A DNA stretch of 17,377 nt from Deltaproteobacteria bacterium (GCA_020444165.1 JAHLLK010000095.1:1-17377); one strand, 5' to 3'. Counted from the first letter of the stretch, positions 6,801 through 14,652 are shown. The notes: generated by a model from the letters alone, not told the origin. Numbers and translations: made by a program.

Positions 6801-9422
6801 CGCCGGGCCACGGTGCTGTCCCTCTCCGGGCCCGCGCCCTTGTTGGAGGTGCCGCTCCGGGAGGGAGACGACCCCGGGGTCTACGTCAGCGTGCTGTTGG
6901 TGCGGGGCCGCGCCGCGCCGCCCACCCCCGGCGGCCCGGACCTGGGCCGCCCCCAGGTGCGCTTGGGCTATGCCGAGCTGAAGGTGGCCAAGAGCGGCCC
7001 GGGCCTGGCCCTCTCCGTGACCACCGACCAGAAGGAGTACAAGCCCGGGGCCGAGGTGGAGGCCAAGGTGAAGGTCACCGGCCCCGGCGGGCCCAAGGAG
7101 GCCGAGCTGACCCTGTTGGCCGTGGATGAGCGGGTGCTCACCGCGGCCGGCGGGGAGGGCGAGGGCTATTACCCGGCCCGCACCTTCAGCCAGCTCACCC
7201 CCGTGGCCGTGACCACGGCGGATATCCGCACCCAGGTGCTGGGCCAGGTCCTGCCCGGCAAGAAGGCCGACCTGTCCGCCGGCGGTGGCGGCCTGGGCCC
7301 TGCCCTCCGCCGCCAGTTCCACCCCGCGGTGTTCTGGCTGGCCCAGGCCCAGGCCGGGCCCGACGGGGTGCTCACCGCCCGCTTCAAGCTGCCCGACAGC
7401 CTCACCGCCTACCGGGTGGTGGCCGTGGCCGCCGGGCCGGATGACGATTTCGTCACCAGCCAGACCACCATCACCGCCAGCCTGCCCTTGCAGCTATTGA
7501 ACGCCATGCCGCGCTTTGCCCGGGAGGGCGACCAGTTCGCCGCCCGGGTGCTGGTGCAGAACCTGGGCAAGATCGCGGGCCAAGCCCTGGTCACCGCCCA
7601 GGCCGCCAACCTGCGGCTCACCGGCCCGGCCGAGGTCCGGGTGGACCTGGCCCCCGGCGAGATGAAGCCGGTGGCCTTCCCGGTGACCGTCCCGACCGTG
7701 GGCTCGGCCGCGCTGACCGTGCGGGCCGTCCTGAACGGCGAGGAGGACGCGGCCCAGTTCAAGCTGGAGGTGCAGCCGGCCACCCAGCTCACCACCCGGG
7801 CGGCGGCCGGGGCCCTGGCCGCCGGCGACCCGCCCGTGGTCACGCCGCTGATGGCGCCGGCCGAGGCTGCGCCGGGGCGCGGAGGCCTGGTGGTGACCCT
7901 CGCCCCCTCCCTGGCCGCGGCCCTGGACCGCCCGGCCCGCTACCTGGTCACCTATCCCTGGGAGTGCCTGGAGCAGCGCCTGTCCAAGGCCGCCGCCCGG
8001 GCCCTGATCCTCACCAAGGGCGCGGCCCTGGGCCTGGCCCCGGCCCCGCCGGGCGAGAAGGAGGCCCTGGCCGCCTTGGCCGCTCAGGTGGGCGACTTCC
8101 AGACCCAGAACGGCGGGCTGACCTACTGGCCCGGCCAGACCGAGCCCGATCCCTTCCTCTCGGCCTACGCCATCCTGGCCGCGCGGCACCTGGCCACCGC
8201 CGGGGTGGAGCTGCCCGGCGAGGTGCGCGCCAAGACCGTGGACTACCTGAAGGCCTATCTCAAGGAAGGCAAGCCCGCGGACCGCTCGCCCCTGTACCAC
8301 TACACCGCCCAGGCTCTCACCGTGTGGGTGCTGGCCCTGGAAGGCCAGGACACCCGGGCGCCCTTGGAGGCGCTGCTCTCCAACAAGAAGGCCACCCTGC
8401 CGCCCTTTGGCCTGGCCTGCCTCCTGGCCGCGGCCGGCCGCCTGAACCAGCCCACCGCCCGGGACGAGATCATCAAGCGGCTGGAGGGGATGGCCGAGGT
8501 GGGCGCGGCGTCGCTCACCTTCAACTGGACCAACCCGGCCCACCTGAAGGTGGTCATGGGCTCCAGCCTGCGGGGTGACGCCATGGCCCTGTTGGCCCTG
8601 ACCCTGGCCCAGCCGGGCTACCCCCGCCTGGACGCCCTGGCCCGCGGCGTGGCCGGCCGCCTGGGCGAGGAAGCCTACCTCTCCACCCAGGAGGCCGTGT
8701 TCGGCCTGTGGGGCCTGGCCACCTATCTGGGCCGCTCCGGACCCACCACCGACCTGGCGGTCAAGGCCCTGTGGGAAGGGCGGGTGCTGGCCGAGCGCCG
8801 CTTCACCAGCCCGGCCGATCCGCTGCTCACCGCCGAAGCCGAGGGCGGGCTCCTCACGCCGGGCCGCCGCCAGGACCTGACCCTGGAGGCCGCCGGACAA
8901 GGCCGGCTGTTCTGGACCGCCCGGCTCACCTTCGCCCCCGGCGCTCCGCCGGCCGAAGCCGAGAACGCCGGCTTTGCCGTGGCCCGCTTCCTGGAGGCCA
9001 ACCAGCCCGCCACGCCGGACCAGGGGGCCACCCCGGCCGCGAGCCCGGCGGCGAATCCGGCCCAGGTCCCATCCCTGGGTCAGGACCTGACCTGCGTGGT
9101 CAGCGTCACCTGCCCCGCCACCCGCCACCACGTGCTGGTGCAGGTGCCCTTCCCGGCCGGCCTGGAACCGGACCAGGCCTGGAGCGGACCCCGGCAAGTG
9201 AGCAACGAGGAAGGCAGCCAAGACCCCTGGTCCTGGCGCGAAGCCCGCACCAGCCAACTGGTGCTCTACGCCCCCCGGCTGAACCCCGGGGTCTATACCT
9301 ACCGCTTCAAGCTCCGGGCCGTGGCCCCCGGTCAGTTCCTCCTGCCCCCGGCCCACGCCGAGGAAATGTACGCACCCGAAGTCTACGGCGCCACCCCCGC
9401 CGGCCGCTTCACGGTGCGCTGA
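3819..9422 (+). CDS. yfhM: Bacterial alpha-2-macroglobulin, thioester type
   Basis: This 1867-residue periplasmic protein is of the family that traps proteases by covalent capture. A Sec signal peptide (1-31, cleavage after ARA) is followed by N-terminal Ig-like and macroglobulin domains, including YQPGQKVNFLVYLRA from about 605. The A2M domain has PDSLTAYRVVAVAAG near 1192-1206. The thioester motif CLEQ is at 1383-1386 in YPWECLEQR, with its alpha/alpha toroid domain to about 1660. The C-terminal receptor-binding-like domain (about 1752-1867) ends in PPAHAEEMYAPEVYG. A Pro/Ala-rich linker lies at about 1729-1751. E. coli YfhM (about 1650 residues) is a lipoprotein, but no lipobox is present here (LFLC does not fit), so this protein is probably soluble. 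The start has GAGGT five bases upstream. pbpC follows in the usual order, although separated by 227 nt and a repeat. Confidence 0.93.
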   Translation: MAPQEARLWRRAAGLALCVLFLCAGSAPARAASALSVVSLLPQGEVARIVQIVVRFDRAMAPLGAGRVAPDQAPLRVEPLPAGEFRWLDPQTLAFIPAEPLAGSTSLALTVPEGVRALDGSSLPRAVTARVSTPAIAAVEVSPAAGSSLGPQPEVRLILNQPVKLDSLTAHASFLINGRKVPAKVTEGPEPVWLQETEHLARQYLFTLDQKLAPEKQVTLDLAPGILPARGTLPSQAAIRYDFLSYLPLGLSRWRMSPAVGGGYDPESGLVLEFNNPVAPREVWRHLTVEPAVPAPPQAEDEAPSTYIYFQMGFQPRTTYRLTLNKGLGDDYGTAFPQNQTWNLTMGDLPPVLSLVGEKGVLEAVARPLYPLLTRNLGRVRLALAFLPPDRMIPALAAEDARDWGRKIPAPQAGQPGVVVKELDLGDKPNQNVLTHLDLNALLGRPALGGMVLVDVRAQVPANQGKVRTEVRRAFLQVTDLGLSLKVGTAGGLVWATSLATGKPLTGVKLSLRDAKNREVWSGVSGPEGAAALPSLKELKPYWNPKESWKNPILYLVGEQAGQVAVLPRAWGEELDYAMGSSVFYRSPQLKELLVAHALTQLPLYQPGQKVNFLVYLRAQGPGGFFPPPVTERIVRVRDGYGRVVHEFKGAPTRFGSLAGSFTLTSGARLGTYFIELENGEDDLTAGEFRVASFRPPDFRVKLTAPASLLAGQAPGQAQVAAGYLFGAPVAGGRLSLATRQEPADFTPPELSGYAVGDIPLPGKEPVLTQTLGETEATLDAAGDATLPLPKAETLPGRPVRVTAEASVADPSERTVSGTASFLVHPSSLVLGLKAPVVAQAGKPAECEIAAARVTGGPAVPGAVTLTAAREYWETVRERGPGGFFRHVSQVKREEVWRTTLPGAAKLTAQFTPPRSGAYVLTAEAADADGRLTRAATYLWASGAGESAWQRYDDYRLELVAPKDTFKPGQTAKILVQNPFQEATALVSVERQGVRRATVLSLSGPAPLLEVPLREGDDPGVYVSVLLVRGRAAPPTPGGPDLGRPQVRLGYAELKVAKSGPGLALSVTTDQKEYKPGAEVEAKVKVTGPGGPKEAELTLLAVDERVLTAAGGEGEGYYPARTFSQLTPVAVTTADIRTQVLGQVLPGKKADLSAGGGGLGPALRRQFHPAVFWLAQAQAGPDGVLTARFKLPDSLTAYRVVAVAAGPDDDFVTSQTTITASLPLQLLNAMPRFAREGDQFAARVLVQNLGKIAGQALVTAQAANLRLTGPAEVRVDLAPGEMKPVAFPVTVPTVGSAALTVRAVLNGEEDAAQFKLEVQPATQLTTRAAAGALAAGDPPVVTPLMAPAEAAPGRGGLVVTLAPSLAAALDRPARYLVTYPWECLEQRLSKAAARALILTKGAALGLAPAPPGEKEALAALAAQVGDFQTQNGGLTYWPGQTEPDPFLSAYAILAARHLATAGVELPGEVRAKTVDYLKAYLKEGKPADRSPLYHYTAQALTVWVLALEGQDTRAPLEALLSNKKATLPPFGLACLLAAAGRLNQPTARDEIIKRLEGMAEVGAASLTFNWTNPAHLKVVMGSSLRGDAMALLALTLAQPGYPRLDALARGVAGRLGEEAYLSTQEAVFGLWGLATYLGRSGPTTDLAVKALWEGRVLAERRFTSPADPLLTAEAEGGLLTPGRRQDLTLEAAGQGRLFWTARLTFAPGAPPAEAENAGFAVARFLEANQPATPDQGATPAASPAANPAQVPSLGQDLTCVVSVTCPATRHHVLVQVPFPAGLEPDQAWSGPRQVSNEEGSQDPWSWREARTSQLVLYAPRLNPGVYTYRFKLRAVAPGQFLLPPAHAEEMYAPEVYGATPAGRFTVR

Positions 9423-9440
9423 GGGGGGGCTAAGAGGCTT

Positions 9441-9505
9441 TAGGAGAGAAAAGAATGTGGGGGAAAACCCCCTTTCCCCAAAAAAACTTTTGGGGTTTGG
9501 GTAGG
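9441..9505 (-). repeat. Intergenic hairpin repeat, copy A (reduced)
   Basis: This copy keeps GGGGG-AAAA-CCCCC-TTT (9459-9475), a mini-terminator on the plus strand about 36 nt after the alpha-2-macroglobulin stop. It is followed by CCCCAAAA (9476-9483) pairing with TTTTGGGG (9488-9495). The second, mirror-image arm seen in copies B and C is missing. Its flanks (GGAGAG on the gene side, AAAAAAACTTTT on the far side) match the other copies. The strand given follows the orientation of copy C as plus. Confidence 0.7.
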
Positions 9506-9649
9506 CTGGGCCGAGGTCATCCGCCATCAGGAATTCCCGACAAGTGTGGGGAATCGGCTGAAAACAACTATGGCATCCTTGCTCCGACAATCTGCTAGTC
9601 TGCCGGCCCAAGCCGGGACGGCCTTGGTCAACAGACGGAGAGACGGCCG
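9506..9649. other. Spacer upstream of pbpC
   Basis: No gene. A 6-bp inverted repeat ATTCCC (9533-9538) and GGGAAT (9549-9554) is visible. TAGTCT (9596-9601) could be a -10 box, but no matching -35 box stands at the right distance. pbpC may therefore be transcribed from an unrecognised promoter here or by readthrough past copy A. Confidence 0.35.
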
Positions 9650-11872
9650 GTGAGGAGCCTCTCCCCGGGCCGCCGCCGCGCCGTGGCCTGGGCCGCGGCC
9701 GGGGTGGTGCTCTTGGCCCTGGCCGGGGTGGCCGCCCTGGAGCTGTGGGCCCGCCTGGCTCCGGGCGAACTGCCCCCGGCCGGCTGGTCCCGGGGCCAGG
9801 ACACCCTGGTCCTGGCCGGGGACGGCGCGGCCCTGGGCGACCTGGCCCACCCCCGCCAGCGCTCCGGCCCCTGGCTCGCCGCCGGCGAGGTGCCGCCCCT
9901 GGTGCAGGCCGCGGCCCTGGCCGCCGAGGACCACCGCTTCCACCACCACGGCGGGGTGGACCCCCTGGCCCTGGCCCGCGCCGCCTGGGGCAACCTGGTG
10001 GCCCGGCGGGTGATCGGCGGCGGCTCCACCATCACCATGCAGCTGGCCCGCCTCTTGCGTCCCGCCCCCCGCAACCTGGCCAGCAAGCTCCGGGAAGCGG
10101 TCCGGGCCCTGTGGTTGGAAGCCCATCTGTCCAAGAACGAGATCCTGGCCCAATACCTGAACCGGGCTCCCTTTGGCGGTCCCCTGGTGGGCCTGGGCGC
10201 GGCCAGCCGCGAACTCTTGGGCAAGGCCCCGGCCGCCCTGGCTCCCCACGAGGCGGCCACCCTGCTGGCCCTGCCCCAGGACCCCTCCCGCCTCTTGCAG
10301 GCGGCCCACCGGCCCCGGCTGTTGGCCCGGCGAAACCAGATCCTCCGCGGCATGACCCGGGCCGGGGCCCTGACTCCGGCCGCCCGGGACCGGGCCATCG
10401 CCGCGCCCCTGGTTTTGGCCGGGCCGCCGCCCCCCCCCCTGGCCCCCCATTTCCTGGCCGCCCTCCGGGCCCGCCTGCCCCGGCCGGCCCCGGGCCGGGT
10501 GACCACCTGCCTGGACCCGGAGATCGAGGCCCTGGCCGCCCAGGCCCTGGCCGCCCACGTGAAGCTGTTGTGGGACAGCGGGCTCCGGGAAGCGGCCCTG
10601 GTGGTGCTAAGGAACTCGGACCGGGCCATCGTGGCCTACGTGGGCTCGCCGGACTTCGCCAACCCCGCGGCCGGGCAGGTGGACGGGGTCTTGGCCCGCC
10701 GCCAGCCGGGCAGCTCCCTGAAGCCCTTTATCTACGCCCTGGCCCTGCAAGAGGGCCGCACCCTGGCCGACCTGTTGGCCGACGAGCCCCTGGGGCTCCT
10801 CACCTCCGGCGGGGTGTTCCGGCCCGAGGACTACGACGGCCGCCACCGGGGGGCCGTGCGCCTCAAGGTGGCCCTGGCCAGCTCCCTGAACCTGCCGGCG
10901 CTCCGCACCGTGGAGGAACTGGGCCCCCAGGCCGTGCTGGACCAGCTCCGGGACCTGGGCTTTTCCCTGCCCCAGAGCGGTGAGCACTACGGCCTGGGCC
11001 TGGCCCTGGGCGACGGCGAGGTGAGCCTCTTGGAGCTGACCACGGCCTACGCCGCCCTGGCCGACAACGGCCGCTGGGCCCCGGCCCGCTGGTGGACCGG
11101 CCAGCCGGCGACCCCGCCGGTCCGGGTCTTCACCCCGGCCGCGGCCCGCCTGGTGACCCAGGCCCTGTCCGAGGACCCGCCCCGGGCGCTCGGCTTCGGT
11201 CGCCACACCCTGTTGGAGCTGCCCTTTCCCGTGGCCGTGAAGACGGGCACCAGCCAGCGCCACCGCGACTCCTGGTGCGTGGGCTTCACCCGGGACTACA
11301 CCGTGGGGGTCTGGGTGGGCAACTTCAGCGGCGACCCCATGGCCGGGCTCTCCGGGCTCTCCGGGGCCGCGCCCCTGTGGCGGAGCGTGTTCCTCTCGCT
11401 CCACCGCCACGGGGCCGGGGAACTGCCGCCGTGGCCGGGCGGGGTGGTGCGCCGCCGCATCTGCCTGGCCACCGGCCAGTTGGCCGCCGCCGGCTGCCCC
11501 CACACCGCCCTGGAGTACTTCGACGCCACCCAGGCCCTGCCCCCGGCCTGCATGGCCCATGGCCCGGCCCTGGCCCAGGACGCGGCGGCCCAGCCCGGCG
11601 CGGTGCGCCTGGAGCTGCTCTCCCCCCTGCCCGGCGCGTCCTTTGCCCGAGACCCGGACCTGCCGCCGCACTTGCAGGTGCTCACCTGCCGGGCCCGGCT
11701 CACCGGTCAGCTCACCGGAGCCTTCTGGCGCCTGGACGGCCGGCCCCTGCCCCCGGGCCCCGAGCCCCTGACCCAACGACTGCCCCTGACCCCCGGGCCC
11801 CACACCCTTTCCCTGACGGCGCTGACCCCCCGGGGCAGCCTGCACCAGGCCGCCAATTTCTACGTTTGGTAG
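9650..11872 (+). CDS. pbpC: Penicillin-binding protein 1C
   Basis: This 740-residue class A penicillin-binding protein is anchored in the inner membrane by one helix (about 12-33). The glycosyltransferase (GT51) domain shows EDHRFHHHGGVD (93-104, catalytic E93), GGSTITMQ (124-131) and SKNEILAQYLN (161-171). The transpeptidase domain shows SSLK (355-358, nucleophile S355), SLN (412-414) and KTGT (531-534). The C-terminal BiPBP_C domain (about 648-740) is characteristic of PBP1C. The start is GTG with GGAGAG (9637-9642) seven bases upstream. In E. coli and many Gram-negatives this gene follows the alpha-2-macroglobulin gene; the accepted idea is that PBP1C repairs the wall while the macroglobulin captures proteases entering through the breach. 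All catalytic residues are present. Confidence 0.95.
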   Translation: MRSLSPGRRRAVAWAAAGVVLLALAGVAALELWARLAPGELPPAGWSRGQDTLVLAGDGAALGDLAHPRQRSGPWLAAGEVPPLVQAAALAAEDHRFHHHGGVDPLALARAAWGNLVARRVIGGGSTITMQLARLLRPAPRNLASKLREAVRALWLEAHLSKNEILAQYLNRAPFGGPLVGLGAASRELLGKAPAALAPHEAATLLALPQDPSRLLQAAHRPRLLARRNQILRGMTRAGALTPAARDRAIAAPLVLAGPPPPPLAPHFLAALRARLPRPAPGRVTTCLDPEIEALAAQALAAHVKLLWDSGLREAALVVLRNSDRAIVAYVGSPDFANPAAGQVDGVLARRQPGSSLKPFIYALALQEGRTLADLLADEPLGLLTSGGVFRPEDYDGRHRGAVRLKVALASSLNLPALRTVEELGPQAVLDQLRDLGFSLPQSGEHYGLGLALGDGEVSLLELTTAYAALADNGRWAPARWWTGQPATPPVRVFTPAAARLVTQALSEDPPRALGFGRHTLLELPFPVAVKTGTSQRHRDSWCVGFTRDYTVGVWVGNFSGDPMAGLSGLSGAAPLWRSVFLSLHRHGAGELPPWPGGVVRRRICLATGQLAAAGCPHTALEYFDATQALPPACMAHGPALAQDAAAQPGAVRLELLSPLPGASFARDPDLPPHLQVLTCRARLTGQLTGAFWRLDGRPLPPGPEPLTQRLPLTPGPHTLSLTALTPRGSLHQAANFYVW

Positions 11873-12083
11873 AAAATTTGGGAGATTTGAGGCGCCGCGA
11901 GCGGCCGCCGTTGCAAAAAAGCGCATATCCGGATAGTTGCCTCGGGTATGCCAGGCATCTCCCAGGCTTGCTTAACCCGGACAAATCATGATAGTCTTTA
12001 CTAAATTTGCTCACCAATCCGCCGCTGCCCTGGATCAGACGGTGAGCTTGAAGCCGACTGACACCCTACCTTGGGGGAAAGTT
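11873..12083 (+). promoter_or_regulatory. Spacer and probable promoter region before the DUF5648 protein
   Basis: No clear terminator follows pbpC. Two short palindromes occur: TATCCGGATA (11926-11935) and ATGCC-A-GGCAT (11948-11958). The segment 11983-12010 is AT-rich and TTGCTT (11968-11973) could be a -35 box, but the matching -10 (ATAGTC, 11991-11996) is poor. An ATG at 11988 is in frame with the next gene but is judged not to be its start. No known riboswitch is recognised. Confidence 0.3.
12073..12078 (+). promoter_or_regulatory. Ribosome binding site deciding the start of the DUF5648 protein
   Basis: GGGGGA ends five bases before ATG 12084. That start places a standard signal peptide at the N-terminus, whereas the upstream in-frame ATG at 11988 adds 32 residues in front of it and has no binding site. 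Confidence 0.6.
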
Positions 12084-14354
12084 ATGCAGCCTCAAGCCCG
12101 ATCCTGGGTGAGAGTATTCCTGCTGGTCATGACCTGGGTCCTCTTGGTCGCCCCGGCGGCCCTGGCCCAACAAAACGTGACCGCCGGCCGCGACTACTTC
12201 ACGGCCGAGTACGGCAACCCACTGGACTACAGCGACGCGGCCGATTGGCGCTACGGCGGACGCTTCGACGAAGGCATGGTCGGCGCGAGCGTTTCCGGCG
12301 GCAAGCTCAACTACACCACCGCCTTGGCCGGCAACCGCTTCTTCTACCTCCTGTACCCCGGCATGGTGAACACGGTGCCCATGGAGGAGAGCGGCGAATT
12401 CCTGCCCATCAAGGCCGACGCCTTCCGCGTCTTCGCCATGCGCCTGGGCTGCTCCAACTGCCCCGCCAGCGGAGTGTATGGCTTGTTATGGTGGTTCAAC
12501 GGCGGCACCGGGGGCCAGTATTACGCCTGGGGCCCCTTTTTCCCCACCTTTCAGCCTTCCACCATCTACGTAATGGACATGTCCACCATGACCGCCCAGG
12601 TCACCGGAACCTTGGGCAGTGCGCTGTTCACCGGTGACATGTGGGGGCTGGCTCTGGGCCCGGACAACTCGGGCGGTCACAACCTGAGCGTGGACTGGGT
12701 GACCCTCACCATCCCCGGCGGCTCGAATGTGTCCTTGAACTACGGCGGTTACGGTGGCTCCGTCACGTTGCGCCTCTATGACGACCTCGGGGGAGCCCTT
12801 AGCTCACAAGTGCTGGTGTACCGCTATGACCCTGCCAACCCCTTCGCGTCTGCGGGGCCGCTGGCCACCAGTGCCGCGGCCGCCAGCCTGGCCCAGGTGG
12901 ATGTAAGCTGGTTACCGCCGGGCACCTACTGGATCAGGGCGTTCCAAGGCATCAACAGCAGCGTCAATGAAATCCTCACCGCCCGCACCCAGTTCACCGT
13001 CAACCACCCGCCTTCCCTGACCATCACCCAGCCCGACGCCCGGGGGGACGAGGCCCGCGACTACGCCACGGTCAACCGGGGCGGCGACGCCTGGGACTTC
13101 ACTCAACTCACCGACTACAACGCCGCGCTCAGCCCGGGCAGCACCATCACCAACCCGACGAACCCCGCCACCACCACCGCCGGGGTCCTCTCCGGCACCT
13201 GGCTCAAGCTGCGGAACCTGAACGGCGATCCGATGCTCGTCCTCAGCCAGCCAGGCGCCATCAGCGCCGCCACCTATCACCACCTGACCGTGCGCATGCT
13301 GCTGGACAGCTATCTGGCCTATAACAATTACGGCCCGGGGCGGATTTATTGGGGGACCAGTGAATGGGCGACCTCCACCGGCCAGGACTTTTTGATCTTG
13401 AATGGCGTGTATGAATACCATTTCGACCTGAACAACATGCCGGTGGACGAGAGCACCCCCACCGCCGCCACCTGGCCGGCCACCGGCTCGGTGAACTACT
13501 TCCGCATAGACCCCCACGAACTGACCTATGCCGTGGATACCTATTTTGACTACGTGCTCCTGACCCCCTCGGACAGCACCAGCGCGGGCAGCTTCAACAT
13601 CACCTTCACCACCTCCGACGCCGACGCCCAAAGCGTGCGGGTGACCCTCTACCTGGACCCGGACCGGGACCGCACCAACGGCAACGAGTTCCAGCTCACC
13701 GCCAGCCCCCTGGCCGCGGGCACCACCAGCTACAACCTGATCCCGGGCGACCACCCCGGGCTGACGGCCGGCACCTACTACGTGGCCGGCAGCGCCTCGG
13801 ACGGGATCAACACCTCCTGGGCCTACTCCACCGGGCCCCTGGTGGTCACCAGCGGCGGACCCGTGGTGCCCGGCGGGCCGGTGCCCATGTACCGCTGCTA
13901 CAACGCCAACCTCTGGTACCACTTCTTCACCATCCGGGCCTCGGAGTTCCACAACGCCGTGGCCGCGGGCTACAACGACGAGTCCACCGGCTACGCCGAC
14001 CGGCTGTTCTACGTGGAGCCCAGCCCCACCGGCAGCGCCGTGGCCGTGCACCGGCTCTACAACCCCTACAGCGGGCGGCACTACTACACCTACAAGGACG
14101 CGGAGCGGAACACCCTGGTGGCCCTGGGCTGGAACTATGAGCGGGACGAGGGAGCCATCTATCCCACCGCGGGCGTGGCCCCGGCCGGCACCACCGAAGT
14201 GTTCCGCCTCTACAACACCGTCACCGGCACCCACCTCTACACCACCTCCGCCCCTGAAGTGTCCTACATCCTCAACACCCAACCCCAATGGCAAAAACAT
14301 ACCTCCCTGGGCTGGGCCTACACCTGGGCCGGCGCCGGCTACCCGGCTATTTAA
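12084..14354 (+). CDS. Secreted modular protein with duplicated beta-sandwich units and DUF5648 repeats
   Basis: This is a 756-residue exported protein of unknown function. A signal peptide (1-28, cleavage after ALA) is followed by two similar halves. Module 1 (about 36-209) runs from RDYFTAEYGNPLDYSDAADW to HNLSVDWVTLT; module 2 (about 325-495) runs from RDYATVNRGGDAWDFTQLTD to AVDTYFDYVLLT. Each is followed by an Ig-like segment (214-306 and 500-588) containing LPPGTYWIRAFQGIN or LTAGTYYVAGSASDGIN. The C-terminus (601-756) holds three DUF5648 units of the YRLYNP...HYYT...GW type (starting about 602, 655 and 706). DUF5648 is common at the ends of secreted bacterial proteins, and surface or carbohydrate binding is possible but unproven. 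No catalytic motif or membrane anchor is seen. It appears monocistronic; copy B of the hairpin repeat starts within 30 nt of the stop. Confidence 0.85.
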   Translation: MQPQARSWVRVFLLVMTWVLLVAPAALAQQNVTAGRDYFTAEYGNPLDYSDAADWRYGGRFDEGMVGASVSGGKLNYTTALAGNRFFYLLYPGMVNTVPMEESGEFLPIKADAFRVFAMRLGCSNCPASGVYGLLWWFNGGTGGQYYAWGPFFPTFQPSTIYVMDMSTMTAQVTGTLGSALFTGDMWGLALGPDNSGGHNLSVDWVTLTIPGGSNVSLNYGGYGGSVTLRLYDDLGGALSSQVLVYRYDPANPFASAGPLATSAAAASLAQVDVSWLPPGTYWIRAFQGINSSVNEILTARTQFTVNHPPSLTITQPDARGDEARDYATVNRGGDAWDFTQLTDYNAALSPGSTITNPTNPATTTAGVLSGTWLKLRNLNGDPMLVLSQPGAISAATYHHLTVRMLLDSYLAYNNYGPGRIYWGTSEWATSTGQDFLILNGVYEYHFDLNNMPVDESTPTAATWPATGSVNYFRIDPHELTYAVDTYFDYVLLTPSDSTSAGSFNITFTTSDADAQSVRVTLYLDPDRDRTNGNEFQLTASPLAAGTTSYNLIPGDHPGLTAGTYYVAGSASDGINTSWAYSTGPLVVTSGGPVVPGGPVPMYRCYNANLWYHFFTIRASEFHNAVAAGYNDESTGYADRLFYVEPSPTGSAVAVHRLYNPYSGRHYYTYKDAERNTLVALGWNYERDEGAIYPTAGVAPAGTTEVFRLYNTVTGTHLYTTSAPEVSYILNTQPQWQKHTSLGWAYTWAGAGYPAI

Positions 14355-14368
14355 ACCAGGAGCTTTTT

Positions 14369-14462
14369 CGGGAGAGAGGAAGATGTGGGGGAAAACCCCT
14401 TTTTGTGAACAAAAAGGGGTTTTCCCCCACATCCCCCCCAAAAAAAACTTCATAGTTTTCGG
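14369..14462 (-). repeat. Intergenic hairpin repeat, copy B (complete)
   Basis: A perfect 23-bp inverted repeat pairs 14382-14404 with 14411-14433 around GTGAAC. Each arm alone reads GGGG-AAAA-CCCC-TTTTT on its own strand, so it can act as a small terminator in both directions between the converging genes. Outer flanks are GAGAGAGGAAG on the left and AAAAACTTCATAGTTTTC on the right; their reverse complements match copy C. Confidence 0.85.
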
Positions 14463-14652
14463 CTGGCAGACCGAGCCTGCCAGCCTGGGTTAACGGCTCA
14501 TACTCTTTCTGAAAAAAGTATTTGAGACCTTTCGGCCCGGACCGGCACAGCCAGAGGTTCGCCGGCAAGGCGACGGACGAGCGACAACCGGAGGCGTAGC
14601 CCAGGCTGTTGATAAACAGCCTGGGGCGGGCATCTGGCGCAGCCGCCCCCCC
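14461..14652. repeat. Structured non-coding segment, possible dispersed repeat
   Basis: No convincing gene. Three perfect stems occur: GGCTGGCAG (14461-14469) with CTGCCAGCC (14477-14485); CCCAGGCTGTT (14600-14610) with AACAGCCTGGG (14615-14625); and GGGGCGG (14623-14629) with CCGCCCC (14643-14649). The last two share three bases and cannot both form fully. The linking text (GCCGGCAAGGCGACGGACGA...) reads like a dispersed genomic repeat, but only one copy is in the window. Confidence 0.45.

Noticed and set aside
3915..7322. Open reading frame of 1135 codons on the minus strand
   Set aside because: It lies fully inside the alpha-2-macroglobulin gene, has a Gly/Gln/His-rich composition without domains, and is the expected open antisense frame of GC-rich coding DNA.
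7494..9611. Open reading frame of 705 codons on the minus strand
   Set aside because: Antisense shadow of the alpha-2-macroglobulin gene with low-complexity composition; no recognisable motif.
10607..11926. Open reading frame of 439 codons on the minus strand
   Set aside because: Antisense shadow of pbpC, whose catalytic motifs are all in the plus-strand frame.
11900..12070. Possible riboswitch before the DUF5648 protein
   Set aside because: No match to the conserved parts of cyclic-di-GMP or other known riboswitches; only two short palindromes are visible.
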